A DNA stretch of 64,000 bases from Chitinophaga sp. CF118 (GTDB lineage Bacteria > Bacteroidota > Bacteroidia > Chitinophagales > Chitinophagaceae): assembly GCF_900112615.1 (NCBI RefSeq), contig NZ_FOMK01000010.1, positions 124,001 through 188,000 on the forward strand. The letters run 5' to 3'. This document shows, in pieces, positions 32,874-41,475 of this stretch. The position numbers were made by a program, and so were the translations under genes. The notes below the pieces were generated by a model. It was not told where the DNA came from and did no database searches. It worked only from the letters and a program-made list of their open reading frames with translations. How positions within the stretch are numbered: the stretch's first letter is position 1; every line of letters starts with the position of its first letter.

Positions 32874-34853
32874 TCAGTCCTCTTTATAAATGTAAATCTC
32901 AATCTTTCCATCAGCCGTAACTGTACCCCGGTACATCCCTTCTGTATTGAACGGTAATGCAATATTCCCGTCTTTATCCAGCGCAATCAATCCTCCATCA
33001 CCACCCATTGCATCTACTTTGGCAATCACTGTTTTCCCTGCTTCCTCCACAGACAGCCCTTTGTAAGCTATCAATGCGGAAAGGTCGTAAGCCACTACAT
33101 TACGGATGTAAAATTCACCCCAACCCGTACAGGAAACAGCCACCGTTTTGTTATTGGCATAGGTACCTGCACCAATAATGGGGGAATCGCCAATACGGCC
33201 ATATTTTTTGTTCGTCATCCCGCCGGTAGAAGTAGCTGCTGCCAGGTTGCCTGACTTGTCCAGCGCTACGGCGCCAACAGTACCAAATTTGTTATCCCTG
33301 TTTTCGATTCCCAGTTTACCAGGCTGCTGATAGCTATGATCCAGTTTACTTTTCAGGGAGTCTTCTTTTAATGCCTGCTGCAAGCCATCCCAGCGTTCCT
33401 GTGTCCAGAAATATTTGGGATCCACAATTTCCAGACCCGCATCCTTTGCAAATTGTTCTGCTCCACGGCCGGTCATCATTACATGTTCCGACTTTTCCAT
33501 TACTGCCCTGGCAGCACTGATAGGATTACGAATGGTAGATACGCCTGCTACGGCTCCCGCTTCCAATGTTTTACCATTCATGATGGCTGCATCCATTTCA
33601 TTCCTGCCATCATGAGTGAATACAGCGCCTTTCCCTGCATTGAATAAGGGACAATCTTCCAGTACACGGATGGTTGCTTCCACAGCATCAATGCTGGTTT
33701 TACCTGCCTGTAATGTCTCATATCCTGTGGTCAGCGCTTCTTTCAGTGCTGCTCTGTAGGCCGCTTCCTTTTCCGGTGTCATATTCTTTTTAAGAATAGT
33801 CCCTGCTCCTCCGTGAATTACCATCACATATTTACCTTTTTGTGGCTGAGGGTAATCACTTTTTACAAGGCGTCCATTATCTACCCACCACCAACTCCAG
33901 GTACCTCCCTGTGCTTTCGTTTTATCGAAGTGGGCTACATCAAAATGACTACCTTCTGAGGCCGGTAGTTCATATACCTGCAATGCTTTCTGCTGTGCAT
34001 ACCAGTTTAGTGGTTGTCCTGTTATGCAGCGTTCAGGAGGAGTAGTTTTATTGGTGTAGATAAAATAGGCATTACTGCTTCCCATTACGCTGGCATTACC
34101 TTTCTCATCGATGCAAACGGCTGTTCTTTCATCTACTGCAATACCTTTGGCAAACAGTTGCCAATCTTTCGCAATACGTGCAAGAAAGGTAACATGCCTG
34201 CCTTCCCGCCCGCGGGCAATATAGTGCTGGTCTGTTAATACATCATGAAGGTATGGAGGGTGCAGGAAGTCATTGTTGTGCAGAGTTACAAGTGAGTCGT
34301 ACGGATTGGCCAGTGTTTCGATAGAAACGGCGCTGCCACCTTCCCCGCTATAGTAAAGACCACTCAGTATGGCACAGCCAGCACTGGTGCCACCTACGGG
34401 AGCTTTTTTCACATTCAGCAGATAGTTAATGGCGGCATCTGTTTTAGTCCCTTGCCAATAACGGAGATAGTTGGACTGATCCCCTCCAGCTATGAACAGC
34501 ATTTCTGCATGGCGGATGATGTTTGCAACAGTATCATTGTTGGCAAGATCCCGGCTGTCTATTTTTAATGTTTCTACCGAGTTGCATTTACCTAGTTCAT
34601 CAATGTAACTATTGTAAGCATCTGTGCCGGTAGCCCGGAGAATTACCACATCTCCACCGCCACTTCTTTCCAGCATCCATTTGAAAGCAGCATCTACACT
34701 TGTGCTTCCTCCCATCAGGACTATCCCGCCTTTTACAGGTGTCTGTACATCCGCAGTATCTCCTGTAATTCCTACAGATGCCGGTCTCCTTTGAGCACCG
34801 GCATTTAGGAACGAACAACATAAAATGAAACAGGTTATGAATCTTAAAAGCAT
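32874..34853 (-). CDS. Fused cyanophycinase-like / isoaspartyl peptidase (L-asparaginase) enzyme, secreted
   Basis: A 659-residue two-domain protein with a signal peptide (MLLRFITCFILCCSFLNAGA). Residues about 35-310 are an S51 cyanophycinase-like domain: AGGDQSNYL (122-130) and nucleophile Ser157 in VGGTSAGCAIL, with basic YIARGREGRH near residue 215. Residues about 343-659 are an Ntn-type isoaspartyl peptidase: IHGGAGT, NAGKGAVFTHDG, and FGTVGAVALD with nucleophile Thr525, where self-cleavage is expected; then TSTGGMTNKKYGRIGDSP. The first step cuts cyanophycin to beta-Asp-Arg and the second splits that dipeptide. It follows susD by 17 bp, so uptake and breakdown are probably linked. Confidence 0.85.
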   Translation of the reverse strand: MLLRFITCFILCCSFLNAGAQRRPASVGITGDTADVQTPVKGGIVLMGGSTSVDAAFKWMLERSGGGDVVILRATGTDAYNSYIDELGKCNSVETLKIDSRDLANNDTVANIIRHAEMLFIAGGDQSNYLRYWQGTKTDAAINYLLNVKKAPVGGTSAGCAILSGLYYSGEGGSAVSIETLANPYDSLVTLHNNDFLHPPYLHDVLTDQHYIARGREGRHVTFLARIAKDWQLFAKGIAVDERTAVCIDEKGNASVMGSSNAYFIYTNKTTPPERCITGQPLNWYAQQKALQVYELPASEGSHFDVAHFDKTKAQGGTWSWWWVDNGRLVKSDYPQPQKGKYVMVIHGGAGTILKKNMTPEKEAAYRAALKEALTTGYETLQAGKTSIDAVEATIRVLEDCPLFNAGKGAVFTHDGRNEMDAAIMNGKTLEAGAVAGVSTIRNPISAARAVMEKSEHVMMTGRGAEQFAKDAGLEIVDPKYFWTQERWDGLQQALKEDSLKSKLDHSYQQPGKLGIENRDNKFGTVGAVALDKSGNLAAATSTGGMTNKKYGRIGDSPIIGAGTYANNKTVAVSCTGWGEFYIRNVVAYDLSALIAYKGLSVEEAGKTVIAKVDAMGGDGGLIALDKDGNIALPFNTEGMYRGTVTADGKIEIYIYKED

Positions 34854-34870
34854 AATTCCAATATATTAGA

Positions 34871-36277
34871 TCAGTAATTGCTGTTTTGCAACATGTTTTT
34901 GTTAGCCATAATTTCCGCATCAGGGATAGGGAAAGTATACCGGGTATCGGTTGATTGTAACAATGTGGCTCCAAGTGCATTCACCGCATCTTCCGGTAAG
35001 CGGCTTACTGGAAGATTCCTTCTGCGAAGGTCAAAGAAGCGATGTCCTTCAAAGGCAAGTTCTTTAAAACGCTCTGAATAAATTGCTCTGATCAATGTGT
35101 CTTTACCCGCAAATGTTTCTGCTGTGTAACCTGTGATGCGTGCTGTCCGCAACTCATTCAGTGCATTTGCTCCACCTTCTGTATCATCACCTTCAGCAAG
35201 AGCTTCTGCCAGGATAAGGTACATTTCTCCGGTACGGAAGGGGATCATATCAGCCAGGTTCTGGGTCTCTTCAGTGTTCCCTTCGTATTTACTTACAATG
35301 TAAGGAGCATTTGTACCGCCGGCATCAGGACTTGTACGGATGTAAGCAGAAAACCGTATATCATTGTCTTTGTCAAATGTATTCAATAATGCAAATGAAG
35401 GCACATATAAAATAAATCCTCTGGTATCATAATAAGTATCTCCTGCAAAATCCTCGTCGCTGGATGTGCGGGCAAGCCGCCATAATACTTCTGCATTGTT
35501 CTTTTCAGGTGTCCATATTCGGGGAAAGTCTGTTCTGCCTGCCAGTGGTTCGGCGTCTATAACTTCTTTTGCATAAGTGGCGGCATTCGTCCAGTCTTTT
35601 GCATACAATGCTGTTCTTGCCTGGATGGCAATTACGGTATTCAGCGTAATCCTTGTTTTCTCTTCAAACGAAGCGGGAAATAACTCTCTTGCCGCAGTCA
35701 GATCAGCATTAATCTTACTGATCACCTGCCCAAAATTATCTCTGGAAGGAGAACTTATTTTGGATTCAGTCATGAAGGGAACTCCCTTCGCAGTAGCTTC
35801 ATATTTATCTGCAAAGTTTCTCAATAATTCAAGATGGCAATAAGCCCTTAATGCCAGTAACTCCCCTTTATACTGATCACGTAAGAGGGTATCTTCTTTT
35901 TTGAGTTTTATTATGTCTGCTGCTGCGAGTACTCTGTTAAGCCGGTCTATCACTATATATAATTCGCCCCATGCATTTGTGATTGTTGTGCTGCTTGGAT
36001 CATATTGCCAGCGATAAGTGCCCACAAACTGACCGGTAGCATTATCATTGGGGAGCATACATTCATCCGATACCAGAGATACACTGCGGATAGTAGTAGA
36101 TGTAAGGGCCTGATAGGCGCCTATTACGCCTTCATTCATATCGGTTATATTCCTGTATGCTTTTTCGGCATCAATGGTATCAGAAGGTTTAAGATCCAGT
36201 TTCTTGTTGCATGCCATCATGAAAACTGACAATATCAGTGTGATGACGAAAATATTTTTAGTAGTCATGTTCATCAA
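34871..36277 (-). CDS. SusD/RagB family substrate-binding lipoprotein
   Basis: A 468-residue outer-membrane lipoprotein that caps the SusC channel. Lipobox LSVFMMACNKK puts Cys near residue 23. SusD features: LDLKPSDTIDAEKAYRNITDMNEGVIGAY near the N-terminus, DQYKGELLALRAYCHLELLRNFAD (TPR helix, about residues 131-154), and the C-terminal RFKELAFEGHRFFDLRRR (about residues 405-422). The start ATG touches the susC stop; two further ATGs lie 3 and 9 bases on, so the true start is not fixed. Shorter than glycan-type SusDs (about 540), which fits a small ligand. Confidence 0.9.
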   Translation of the reverse strand: MMNMTTKNIFVITLILSVFMMACNKKLDLKPSDTIDAEKAYRNITDMNEGVIGAYQALTSTTIRSVSLVSDECMLPNDNATGQFVGTYRWQYDPSSTTITNAWGELYIVIDRLNRVLAAADIIKLKKEDTLLRDQYKGELLALRAYCHLELLRNFADKYEATAKGVPFMTESKISSPSRDNFGQVISKINADLTAARELFPASFEEKTRITLNTVIAIQARTALYAKDWTNAATYAKEVIDAEPLAGRTDFPRIWTPEKNNAEVLWRLARTSSDEDFAGDTYYDTRGFILYVPSFALLNTFDKDNDIRFSAYIRTSPDAGGTNAPYIVSKYEGNTEETQNLADMIPFRTGEMYLILAEALAEGDDTEGGANALNELRTARITGYTAETFAGKDTLIRAIYSERFKELAFEGHRFFDLRRRNLPVSRLPEDAVNALGATLLQSTDTRYTFPIPDAEIMANKNMLQNSNY

Positions 36278-39200
36278 TTAAAAGTTAACATTCAAACCTG
36301 CTGTATATGTTCTTGCATTAGGATAATCGAACTGCGCTTCTCCGTTATTATCCTCAGGGTCAAACCCCCGCCATTTCGTCCAGGTGTGAAGGTTCTGAGC
36401 CTGTACAAATAGATGAATGCCCTTAATATATTTTATTCTGCGCATGATAGTAGCGGGTACATTATAACCCAGATTGACATTTCTCAAACGGATAAATGAA
36501 GCATCCTGTATATCACGGGATGTAAAATGTCTTTCATCATCAAATCTTGGCAGGATAGCATTATCACCTGGTTTTTTCCAGCGGTTATATAACATTCGTG
36601 TGGTCTGATTGCTGGTAGCAAAATCAGGATTTTCGTTATAATAGTCTTCGTTGTTATAACGATTGGTTTTATCTGCAAAAGTGAAGAGTGTATTCAGATA
36701 AAATCCTTTCCAGCGAAAACCTGTATTGAATCCTCCTGTGATAACCGGAATATAAGTACCAAATTCAGCTACGCTTAAAGAAGAGAAATTATAGTCAGTG
36801 GTGATTTCTCCGCTGCGGGTGTAATACTGGCCATCGCCGGTTGAGGGATTTACACCAGCCCATTTAGGTGCATAATGGGAGCCATAGGGAGAACCTACTT
36901 TCACAATCTCAGTGGTGTTCTGTTCAAACTGTCCGGAAGCACCGAGGTCTGTAATCACATTCTTGTTATAAGCGATATTGGCGCCGAGGCTCCATGTAAA
37001 ATCTCCCACCTTCAATACATCTGCCTGTATATCTGTTTCAATACCTCTGTTGCGCATAGCGCCTGTATTCAACAGTAAATAACTGAAACCTGAAGTTTGT
37101 GATACCGGCTGTGCCAGGAAGAGGTTACTGGTTACTTTATTGTAGACGTCTGTAACAATGCGTATCCGGTTATTCCAGATAGCCAGGTCAAATCCGGCAT
37201 TGAATTCTTTTGCATATTCCCAGTCGTAACCTGCAAAACCAGGTTTGGTAGGAGAGATGCCTGGTACCCCATTATAAGATGTGCTGCCAAAGGTTGCTGC
37301 ATAGCCAAATGGCTCATTGAAAGGACTGGCAGTAGTACCATAACTTACCCTGAAACGGAGGTCATTGATAAAAGAAACGTCTGCCAGGAATGATTCCTTT
37401 TTAGCCTCCCAACCCAATCCGGCAGAATAGAATCCATGCCAGCGATGATTAGCTGGAACTGTTGAGGAGCCGTCATAGCGGTAACTGGCATTAAGGGTAT
37501 ACTTTCCATCCAGTGTATAACGGCCAACTGCCATGTAGGAAACCAACGCACGTTTTTCTCTTCCCCCACCCAGTAATGCACTGAATGCATTGTCCGATGA
37601 TCCTGGTGTAATTGCTGCCGGATTTTCTCCTATTTGACCATTAATGCCATATCCTTCATAATTGAAATACTTATAATTCTTTTGTGAGAACTCATAATAA
37701 GCAGATACCTCTACATCATGGCGTTGTGCAATCATTTTAGCCCATGTAATGCCGGAGGTGGAAATCAAACCGATATTCCTGTCCAGCCCTTCTCCAAAGC
37801 TGCCTTTTTCCCCGGTTACAATAGAGCCGGAATAAGATTCAGGGTTTATATAACGTTGGTCTGTTGTTTCCCGGAAGTCGATACCCAGGCGCGTTTTAGC
37901 TACAAAGCCACTGCCTATGGCATAGTTAAGTGATGAGCTGAGAATACCTTTTATCTGGTTATTGGTACGTGTACGGTTTTGCATCCCTTCCAGGGCAAGA
38001 GCACCTTCCTGATCGCCAAAGGCATTGTAGTCGCTGGCATTGTCCGGTAAGATCATCGTTCCGTCGGCAGCATAAGGATACTCGTACGGCAGTGCATACA
38101 TCGTAGCTGCAATTGGGTTGTTGATCCTGCTGGAACCTTCTCTTTCTATAAAGCTGGAATTAGCATAACCGAGGCCCAGGTTGATATTACCAGTTAATTT
38201 ACCTGAGAAGAAATCCAGGTTGTTCTTCAAAGTATATCTTTCCAGTCCGGAGCGCAATACGATACCATCCTGTTTATAATAATTGATAGAAGTATAAAAA
38301 CGTACATTTTCATTTCCTCCGCTGGCACTTACCTGCTGTTCCATGAATTTGCCAGTGCGGAGCAGAAGGTCACGCCAGTTCACATTCAGGTGACTGATAC
38401 TATCAAGCCGCATATCGTATATCTGTTGTTCTGCGGATGATAGTGCTGCGTAATCCGGGTTCTTTTTGGAATAGGCCCAGCCAGGTCCCAGCGTAGTTCC
38501 GTAGGCTTCACCTATCTCTTCTTCAAACTTTAATCTTTCGCTGGTATTCATCATAGGAGTACGGGAAGTAGTCATCTCTGAAATACCATATTGCGATTTA
38601 TATTCCATGGTAAGCTTCCCACTTTTCCCTTTTTTGGTAGTGATTACGAGTACACCATTTGAACCTCTTGATCCGTATAACGCTTTGGAAGAAGCATCTT
38701 TCAGTACAGTTACAGATTCAATATCAGAGGGGTTTATTGCCTGCAGATAGTTGGATTCTACGGGCACTCCATCTACCACATATAAAAGAGAAGAACTACC
38801 GTTGATAGTACCTACACCTCTTAGTACCACACTCGCATTGGTACCTGGTTGTCCTGATCCGGAAGATACTACCAGGCCAGGTACACGTCCTTGTAATACC
38901 TGGTCGAATGTAGCCATGGGTACCTGGCTGATTTTATCAGAGCCTACAATAGCCGTTGCACTGGTAGATTTATTACGGGTATAATTGGTATAACCGGTAA
39001 TGGTTACACTATTTAGTGTTTGTACATCTATCTGTAAAGTAACATTAATGATTTTTCTGTCACTTATGGCGAGTTGTTGTTTTGAATATCCTACCAGCGA
39101 AAATTCGAGGACAGTAGCGCCTTCCGGCACTTGTAGGGTATACTGTCCATTGATATCAGTAAGGGTACCTGCATTAGTGCCGGCAGCTCTTACTGTTACA

Positions 39201-39622
39201 CCGGGAAGGGGAAGATTATCTTCTCCATTCACCTTTCCTTTTATTTCACGGTCTCCTGCCTGGGCATAGATCACTACCAGTCCGTCTTCTTTAATGGCAT
39301 AATGGAGGTTCGTAGTGGCAAAAGCCTGGTCCAGTACTGTTTCCAGGGGGGCTTTATTAACAGTTACAGTTATCTTACTGTTTGCTGGCAGGGTTTCATT
39401 GTGATATACAAACCGGTAGCTGGTTTGCTTTTCCACCGCTTTTAGCAGTTGGAGGATGCTCGTTTCCCTGAGTTGCAGGCTGATTTTTTCCTGTGCATAG
39501 CTTTTTGCGGATACCTGTACACAAGTCAGAAAGAATAGCAGTGTCGCTAGTTTCATGGTTAATAGTAGTTGACTGGGCATAAGGGCACGAACCTTCCTGC
39601 CCCAAAACACAATTTTTCGCAT
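36278..39622 (-). CDS. SusC/RagA TonB-dependent outer-membrane transporter with STN domain
   Basis: A 1114-residue protein. Signal region (VRALMPSQLLLTMKLATLLF, ending VSAKSYAQ), STN signalling domain (about residues 45-115, ISLQLRETSILQLLKAVEKQ), carboxypeptidase-like beta sandwich (about residues 128-205), plug (RGVGTINGSSSLLYVVDGVPV, about residue 268; VLKDASSKALYGSRGSNGVLVI) and a 22-strand barrel ending in NARTYTAGLNVNF. STN contact with the neighbouring FecR explains ligand-induced expression. It precedes susD with no gap. The usual ligand range is glycans, but the enzyme next door points to beta-aspartyl peptides. Confidence 0.95.
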   Translation of the reverse strand: MRKIVFWGRKVRALMPSQLLLTMKLATLLFFLTCVQVSAKSYAQEKISLQLRETSILQLLKAVEKQTSYRFVYHNETLPANSKITVTVNKAPLETVLDQAFATTNLHYAIKEDGLVVIYAQAGDREIKGKVNGEDNLPLPGVTVRAAGTNAGTLTDINGQYTLQVPEGATVLEFSLVGYSKQQLAISDRKIINVTLQIDVQTLNSVTITGYTNYTRNKSTSATAIVGSDKISQVPMATFDQVLQGRVPGLVVSSGSGQPGTNASVVLRGVGTINGSSSLLYVVDGVPVESNYLQAINPSDIESVTVLKDASSKALYGSRGSNGVLVITTKKGKSGKLTMEYKSQYGISEMTTSRTPMMNTSERLKFEEEIGEAYGTTLGPGWAYSKKNPDYAALSSAEQQIYDMRLDSISHLNVNWRDLLLRTGKFMEQQVSASGGNENVRFYTSINYYKQDGIVLRSGLERYTLKNNLDFFSGKLTGNINLGLGYANSSFIEREGSSRINNPIAATMYALPYEYPYAADGTMILPDNASDYNAFGDQEGALALEGMQNRTRTNNQIKGILSSSLNYAIGSGFVAKTRLGIDFRETTDQRYINPESYSGSIVTGEKGSFGEGLDRNIGLISTSGITWAKMIAQRHDVEVSAYYEFSQKNYKYFNYEGYGINGQIGENPAAITPGSSDNAFSALLGGGREKRALVSYMAVGRYTLDGKYTLNASYRYDGSSTVPANHRWHGFYSAGLGWEAKKESFLADVSFINDLRFRVSYGTTASPFNEPFGYAATFGSTSYNGVPGISPTKPGFAGYDWEYAKEFNAGFDLAIWNNRIRIVTDVYNKVTSNLFLAQPVSQTSGFSYLLLNTGAMRNRGIETDIQADVLKVGDFTWSLGANIAYNKNVITDLGASGQFEQNTTEIVKVGSPYGSHYAPKWAGVNPSTGDGQYYTRSGEITTDYNFSSLSVAEFGTYIPVITGGFNTGFRWKGFYLNTLFTFADKTNRYNNEDYYNENPDFATSNQTTRMLYNRWKKPGDNAILPRFDDERHFTSRDIQDASFIRLRNVNLGYNVPATIMRRIKYIKGIHLFVQAQNLHTWTKWRGFDPEDNNGEAQFDYPNARTYTAGLNVNF

Positions 39623-39724
39623 AATTTTGGTTGGGTTTGTTGATAAATAATTGCAACGTATTGGCGAACCTGAAATCGGGGGGAGGTGTTCGCTGCACTT
39701 CCCCTCTCTTATTTGGTTGAGATA

Positions 39725-40723
39725 TTACTTACTGATAATGATCACATTATTAGTCACCTTAAAGTTGAAAGGATAGGAGAGCTGTAGTGCTTCCAGTGCT
39801 TTTAATACGGTTTCACTTTCAAAGGTTCCGGAATAACGATAACTCTTTACGGCATCATCTGAGAATATGACGGGGATACCGTACCATTTTTCCAGCTTTT
39901 TAGCTATTTCTTCCAGCGGCTCATTGTCTATTTCCAGCCTGTTACGGATCCAGGTCTTTTCGTGCTGTACAGGTGTAATCTTATATTCTGCTTCGGATGT
40001 ATTCCTGATAACCAGTTGCTGATCGGGTATTAAGATGATCTTCTTTCCCGGTTGAGCCTTCATGTTCACTGCTATCTTACCACGGAATAAAGTGGCAGCC
40101 GTTTCCATGCCGGGGTATGCACTTACATTAAAGGTGGTACCCAGTACTGTAATGTCGGCAGTATTTGTATGAACAATGAATGGAAACCGGCCGTTGTGTT
40201 TTACATCGAAAAATGCTTCTCCCTCCAGGGTAACTTCCCGGTTGCTGGTGTTGAATGAGGGGTTTACCAGCAGCTGCCCATGTTCACGAAGGGTAATTAC
40301 AGAACCATCTGCAAGAATATAAGTTTGACGCGGATTTTGTGTTGCCGTATGGGTAGCTGGTGTGGGTTTAACCATTAATATCCGGATCCCCAGCAGGATC
40401 AAACCTGCTGCAGCAATACCTGTAACGGCATATAAAAGTCCGCGTTTGCTGCGTTTAGGAGTTTGTAGACTCAACAATTGCTGTAATTGAGCGGCCTGCA
40501 TTAATCCGTCACGTAGTTGATTTGACTGTTCCTGGCGATTGCCCTGGTTGGCACTGAGGATGTTAACAAGGCGTCGTGCTTCAGCAACCATTTCTCTTTT
40601 TCCGGGATGTTGTAGTAGTTGATCTTCCCAATACGCCTGTGCTGCGGTGTCATTTCCCAGGCAATAGTGCTGGAAGCTTTCATCGCACACCAACTCTTCA
40701 ATGCTGGAATTACTGATATTCAT
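39725..40723 (-). CDS. FecR family anti-sigma factor
   Basis: A 332-residue single-pass membrane regulator. Cytoplasmic anti-sigma N-terminus (about 1-105), transmembrane helix GLLYAVTGIAAAGLILLGIRI (about residues 95-115), and periplasmic FecR domain with TYILADGSVITLREHGQLLVNPSF, EVTLEGEAFFDVKHNGRFPFIVHT and VLGTTFNVSAYPG; the C-terminal STN-like DUF4974 ends VTNNVIIISK. It lies between the ECF sigma gene (82 bp) and susC (102 bp). Confidence 0.92.
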   Translation of the reverse strand: MNISNSSIEELVCDESFQHYCLGNDTAAQAYWEDQLLQHPGKREMVAEARRLVNILSANQGNRQEQSNQLRDGLMQAAQLQQLLSLQTPKRSKRGLLYAVTGIAAAGLILLGIRILMVKPTPATHTATQNPRQTYILADGSVITLREHGQLLVNPSFNTSNREVTLEGEAFFDVKHNGRFPFIVHTNTADITVLGTTFNVSAYPGMETAATLFRGKIAVNMKAQPGKKIILIPDQQLVIRNTSEAEYKITPVQHEKTWIRNRLEIDNEPLEEIAKKLEKWYGIPVIFSDDAVKSYRYSGTFESETVLKALEALQLSYPFNFKVTNNVIIISK

Positions 40724-40804
40724 AATAAGATATTGTCCTCCCCTAATTAACCATTATACTGACGGAATAAACGGAATGTTTTCCTAAGGATTTCTGAACT
40801 TTTT

Positions 40805-41356
40805 TTATTTAAGTAGTTTCCGGAGTTGTTTGATGGCATCGTAGATTGTATTATAAGCCGTTTTCACACTCTGGGAAGTGTGTGCGGCAATCTGCTCATA
40901 GCTGAGCCCATCAAAGAATTTAAGCTGGATAAGTTCTTTTTGCCGTTGCGTGAGTTGCTGCATGGCATTGTAGAGTTTCTTTTTTAGCTCCTCATCATGC
41001 TGCACATTAATAATGATCTCCTCATAAGAAAGTTCATTAGTCTCCGTTTCGCCAGACATACGAAGTATGGCATTGTCCATTTTATCCAGGTAAGCCAGTT
41101 CGTCTAGAATCAGGCGACGGAGGGTTGTGAAAAGATACGCACGTACCTGCGTCACAGGTTGCATTTTGGTTCTCTTATCCCATAGCTGAAGAAAAAGTTG
41201 ATTCACACAATCCTTTACCAGCTCATCATCACCACATAATTTAAGTCCAAAACGAATCAAATGAAAATAGATATTACCGTGTAATGCCAGCAAAGCCTGC
41301 ATATCGCCCTGCCTGATATTTTCCCAGTGTACCCGGTTTTCTTCTTCATTTGACAT
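40805..41356 (-). CDS. ECF RNA polymerase sigma-70 factor
   Basis: A 183-residue ECF sigma factor. Region 2 spans about residues 20-85 (ELVKDCVNQLFLQLWDKR; VRAYLFTTLRRLILDEL), and region 4 spans about residues 125-180 (QLTQRQKELIQLKFFDGLSYEQIAAHTSQSVKTAYNTIYDAI, a typical helix-turn-helix). It starts the sigma-FecR-SusC-SusD-enzyme operon on the minus strand and is divergent from the GH65-like gene, with promoter elements of both in the 120-bp gap. Confidence 0.92.
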   Translation of the reverse strand: MSNEEENRVHWENIRQGDMQALLALHGNIYFHLIRFGLKLCGDDELVKDCVNQLFLQLWDKRTKMQPVTQVRAYLFTTLRRLILDELAYLDKMDNAILRMSGETETNELSYEEIIINVQHDEELKKKLYNAMQQLTQRQKELIQLKFFDGLSYEQIAAHTSQSVKTAYNTIYDAIKQLRKLLK

Positions 41357-41411
41357 TCCCCAATTTATAAAATCTCTGTGGGATAGTGTAGGATACTTTG
41401 TAAACGAAGAA

Positions 41412-41457
41412 GTTGCATTTTAAAGGAACGTTTGTTACCTTTTATGCAAACGTTTCC
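41412..41457 (+). promoter_or_regulatory. Promoter with two LacI-type operators
   Basis: GTTG at 41412-41415, a 20-bp spacer and TACCTTTT (41436-41443, 7 of 8 to TAnnTTTG). Flanking the -7 element are GGAACGTTTG (41425-41434) and CAAACGTTTCC (41447-41457), each with the CG-centred AACGTT core of LacI-family operators, 22 bp apart. The start ATG of the GH65-like gene lies 18 bp further. The regulator gene is not in the window. Confidence 0.5.
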
Positions 41458-41475
41458 ATAAATAGTATTCCACGA

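Noticed and set aside
34609..34980. Minus-strand frame of 123 codons
   Set aside because: Spans the susD/cyanophycinase gene junction in another frame; both flanking genes are well supported.
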